A stretch of 15,500 bases of DNA from Glandiceps talaboti (lineage: Eukaryota; Hemichordata; Enteropneusta; Spengelidae): assembly GCF_964340395.1 (NCBI RefSeq), contig NC_135558.1:22631564-22647063 (forward strand), in the 5' to 3' direction. Position numbers and translations under genes: made by a program. Of this stretch, positions 1-15,500 are shown in pieces; within the stretch, counting starts at the first letter, position 1, and every line of letters starts with the position of its first letter. A model generated the notes under the pieces. It had not been told where the DNA came from. It saw nothing but the letters and a program-made list of their open reading frames with translations, and searched no databases.

Positions 1-1
1 A

Positions 2-190
2 TATACATAAACACTTGTAATGTCGGTCGCGTGTTTCAATTTATTTATCTGATTTTTTTATTATTTGCCGAGGAGAAGCATTACAATATCTTCGACAGGC
101 ATGGCGTCGACAGCATATTATAGCCCACTATACTCGACTATACTCACTGATGTCGCCTTTTGAACGGCGCATTTAGCAACAAAGTAAACA
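2..190 (+). repeat. Left inverted arm of the foldback element
   Basis: Pairs with 1032-1222 in inverse orientation, position i opposite about 1224-i near the tip, with a few indels further in. The inner limit is approximate, around the GCATTTAGCAACA stretch. Confidence 0.8.
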
Positions 191-1031
191 TATTTATCTT
201 GAATAAATAAACTAGCTATTAGATTGCCATATTATCACCAATAAAATTGTAAAGAATTGAGGAAATTTCGTGAGTTTAGTGTTGTCATTTTCATGACTTT
301 AGCAACTCGTCTGGAAGAAAACGTGTATGGTTTCCCCACTTAATTTAATGCAACAAGACTGTTTAATATTCATTAGAAGAATTTTGTAACGAATCATGGT
401 ATTCCAAGTATACAGTTTAGGAAACCAACAAATCAAATATTGCGATGTGTTCATGATATTAAATATGATTGGACAATATTGACGTCGGCAATCAAGGTCG
501 TGACCCCAGCACATGGTTATGAAAGAAAGCCTGCAACTAGATACTTACCACGTCCGGTCCAATTTCTCAGGGTTTGTTTTGAAGTTAGAGACGTTATTTC
601 TGTACAACTTGAAGAATTTTACAATATATCTGATTGATAAATATGGATTACATCAACACGTGGATAAATTTAACCCGACACGAATGTGCACTGTGCTCTC
701 CCGATTCCATACGTACATTGTACATACACGTACACTGCTTCAGCTTTGATCGGCGGAATTATCCTAGTATAAGCTTACTGCCGCGGCCAAGGTGACTGCA
801 CAAAACTTGACAACACTACCCCTCTACCGATATATAATAATCACATGTATACCGTGATAAAAACAAGCAATAATTCGAGTCCCCAACAAGTCGATGAAAC
901 CTACTTCTGTTCAGTGCGATCCGAATGCGAGTATCTTAGGTTTTATATGGGTTTCAGACTCGGACTAGAGTATTACGCCCTAGACAATAATAGATGTAAA
1001 CTTGTGTTCACAAGCCAAACATGTGACAATA

Positions 1032-1222
1032 CAAATGTTGTTAAATGCACTGTTCAAAAGGCGACGCGAGTACGATTGGGCTGAGATATGCCGTCCTTGG
1101 CCCGGGGATGCCATCAAACGTCACGACGGTATCGTAATGCTTCTTGTCGGCAAATAATAAAAAATCAGATAAATAAAAGTCAATGAATGTGAAACACGCG
1201 ACATTACAAGTGTTTATATATA
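1032..1222 (-). repeat. Right inverted arm of the foldback element
   Basis: Reverse complement of the left arm with scattered substitutions and small indels; it contains an extra CATTGACTT-like insertion relative to the left arm near 1175-1185. Confidence 0.8.
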
Positions 1223-1223
1223 A

Positions 1224-1742
1224 CTAGTCGAGCCGTTTTGATTTATTTTGCCATAATATGGGGAGATAATATTTTAGCATTTATACCCACAGACACTGCC
1301 AATTAGTGAGAAAGTGTGAGTAAATATCGGTAAATGTTGGTTAATAAGACATGTAGAGTGTAGTTTTTGTTTACTAATGTCTGTTACAACCACTAGCAAT
1401 GTATTTTTTCACAATGCTGTTGAGTTTTATTCACCTAGTGACTACGCTCGTCATAGTCTTAGTGCTAACGTGTACCCCTTATGACGTCATAAAATCCCGT
1501 GGTCTAGGTGGGACCGGAAATACCCGAAAACTCTCCAAGTAAATCCGAAGGGAAGTGACTGAAAAAGGGTCATTTTAAGGTGTTTGCAGATGCTTTTGAA
1601 AAGTTTTAAAACCAGAATGCATTTCACAAACATGTCGTCTAGCAAATTAGCGATAGTGAATGTGAGCATTTTGAATCACCTTTAAATACATCTATGACAA
1701 AAAAAATTGTAGATAACCAAGGTATGTAAATCTTATTCCTAC
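1224..1742. other. Intron sequence without recognised features
   Basis: Lies between the foldback element and exon LDLa2. On the minus strand I find no continuation exon with a phase-1 acceptor and a coding match, and no recognisable repeat. Confidence 0.6.
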
Positions 1743-15086
<13,344 letters not shown>

Positions 15087-15500
15087 CTGGAGGAAAGAAA
15101 AGTATGGATACAGTTGATCCAGTATTATAACTTCTTTTCTTTTCTTTCTTTTTTTTTTGGGGGGGGGGTAAAGCATTGGGGTTTTTTGGGGGAGGGGGAT
15201 AAAGCATAGTGGAAAATGTACAGATTGATGGAAAACACACTTAAATATGACGTATAAGCAGTTTCCAAGCCAACATTTCCTTGATTACAAATTGATCGAG
15301 AGACAGTATAATTCACACTCACTGATTATGTTTATTAACACAAATGATGACGTTTATCTAATTATCTTTATTCTGATCAATTATAGAATTTGGGTTCAGT
15401 GATGAAACTTGGTGTTTGTTTCATAATTTTGGTTTTATAATAGTACTACGTATCACCACACCATGAAACATCACAACACAGCTTAACACCATACGACAGC
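15087..15500. other. Intron upstream of L1-C with G-runs
   Basis: The expected exon B of lipocalin 1 (G-x-W strand) is not found here. The part at 15151-15200 contains a T9-11/G10 run, then GGGG, GGGGG and GGGGG, with a duplicated GATAAAGCAT/GTAAAGCAT motif. The rest is AT-rich without recognisable content. Confidence 0.6.

Larger units (their letters stand above)
1..1223. mobile_element. Foldback-type non-autonomous DNA element with long inverted arms
   Basis: The left arm (2 to about 190) and right arm (about 1032 to 1222) are imperfect inverted repeats: AAACACTTGTAATGTCG at 9-25 pairs with its complement at 1199-1215. Similarity continues inward through a T-rich TTTATTATTTGCCG block, AGAAGCATTAC and GTCGCCTTTTGAAC. 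The interior of about 840 bp holds no recognisable transposase. It sits in the intron below LDLa2. The left end coincides with the window edge, so the boundary and target-site duplication cannot be seen. Confidence 0.75.

Noticed and set aside
845-1084. 79-codon plus-strand frame with several cysteines inside the foldback element
   Set aside because: It overlaps the right inverted arm and has no recognisable domain; likely chance.
15125-15322. Minus-strand frame VNYTVSRSICNQG, considered as the missing exon B of lipocalin 1
   Set aside because: No G-x-W motif, no donor in phase 2, and it runs into a low-complexity G/T tract.

Overview
The window looks like intronic and exonic DNA of an invertebrate animal. 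It is AT-rich, has GT-AG introns and is full of microsatellites, decayed transposons and degenerate repeats. The lineage cannot be fixed from the sequence. A lophotrochozoan (mollusc- or annelid-like) or invertebrate deuterostome is a guess. There are no prokaryotic features, rRNA genes, complete tRNA genes or CRISPR arrays.

One gene, on the minus strand, fills nearly the whole window and runs off both ends. I resolved 15 exons between 15086 and 1743. Joined, they give 609 codons with no stop, and the phase matches at every junction. The product is a modular extracellular protein: the C-terminal half of a lipocalin domain (L1), a short Cys-containing linker, a Gly/Pro-rich linker leading into a complete lipocalin (L2), an acidic 24-nt micro-exon, an LDL-receptor class A module (LDLa1), a third complete lipocalin (L3), a Pro-rich linker and a second LDLa module (LDLa2). 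The lipocalins are of the apolipoprotein D/Lazarillo type, with G-x-W and T-D-Y motifs. Each is built from four exons, called A to D here, whose junctions have phases 0, 2 and 1; the whole block is bounded by phase-1 introns. The LDLa, micro- and linker exons are all 1-1 as well, which is the classical signature of exon shuffling and tandem module duplication.

Intron layout from the 3' side (low coordinates): a foldback element with roughly 190-bp inverted arms (1-1223); a two-unit SINE-like insertion with (AT)n tails and a perfect 10-bp target-site duplication (1923-2228); a pentanucleotide array running into a 3' splice site (2573-2729); a decayed repeat ending in (CA)n (2750-3659); G-rich repeat units (4610-6045); a partial copy of lipocalin exon D that looks like an in-frame 66-nt cassette (6289-6354); a degenerate minisatellite (8290-8515); a 600-bp (GTAT)n-type array with higher-order structure (10025-10625); a frameshifted LINE reverse-transcriptase remnant (11525-11970); a third SINE-like copy (12024-12083); and a 150-bp (GA)n tract just inside the intron after exon L1-D (14442-14592).

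The main point of interest is the multi-lipocalin/LDLa/collagen-like architecture with its preserved intron phases, followed by the candidate cassette exon and the very short tRNA-like SINE.
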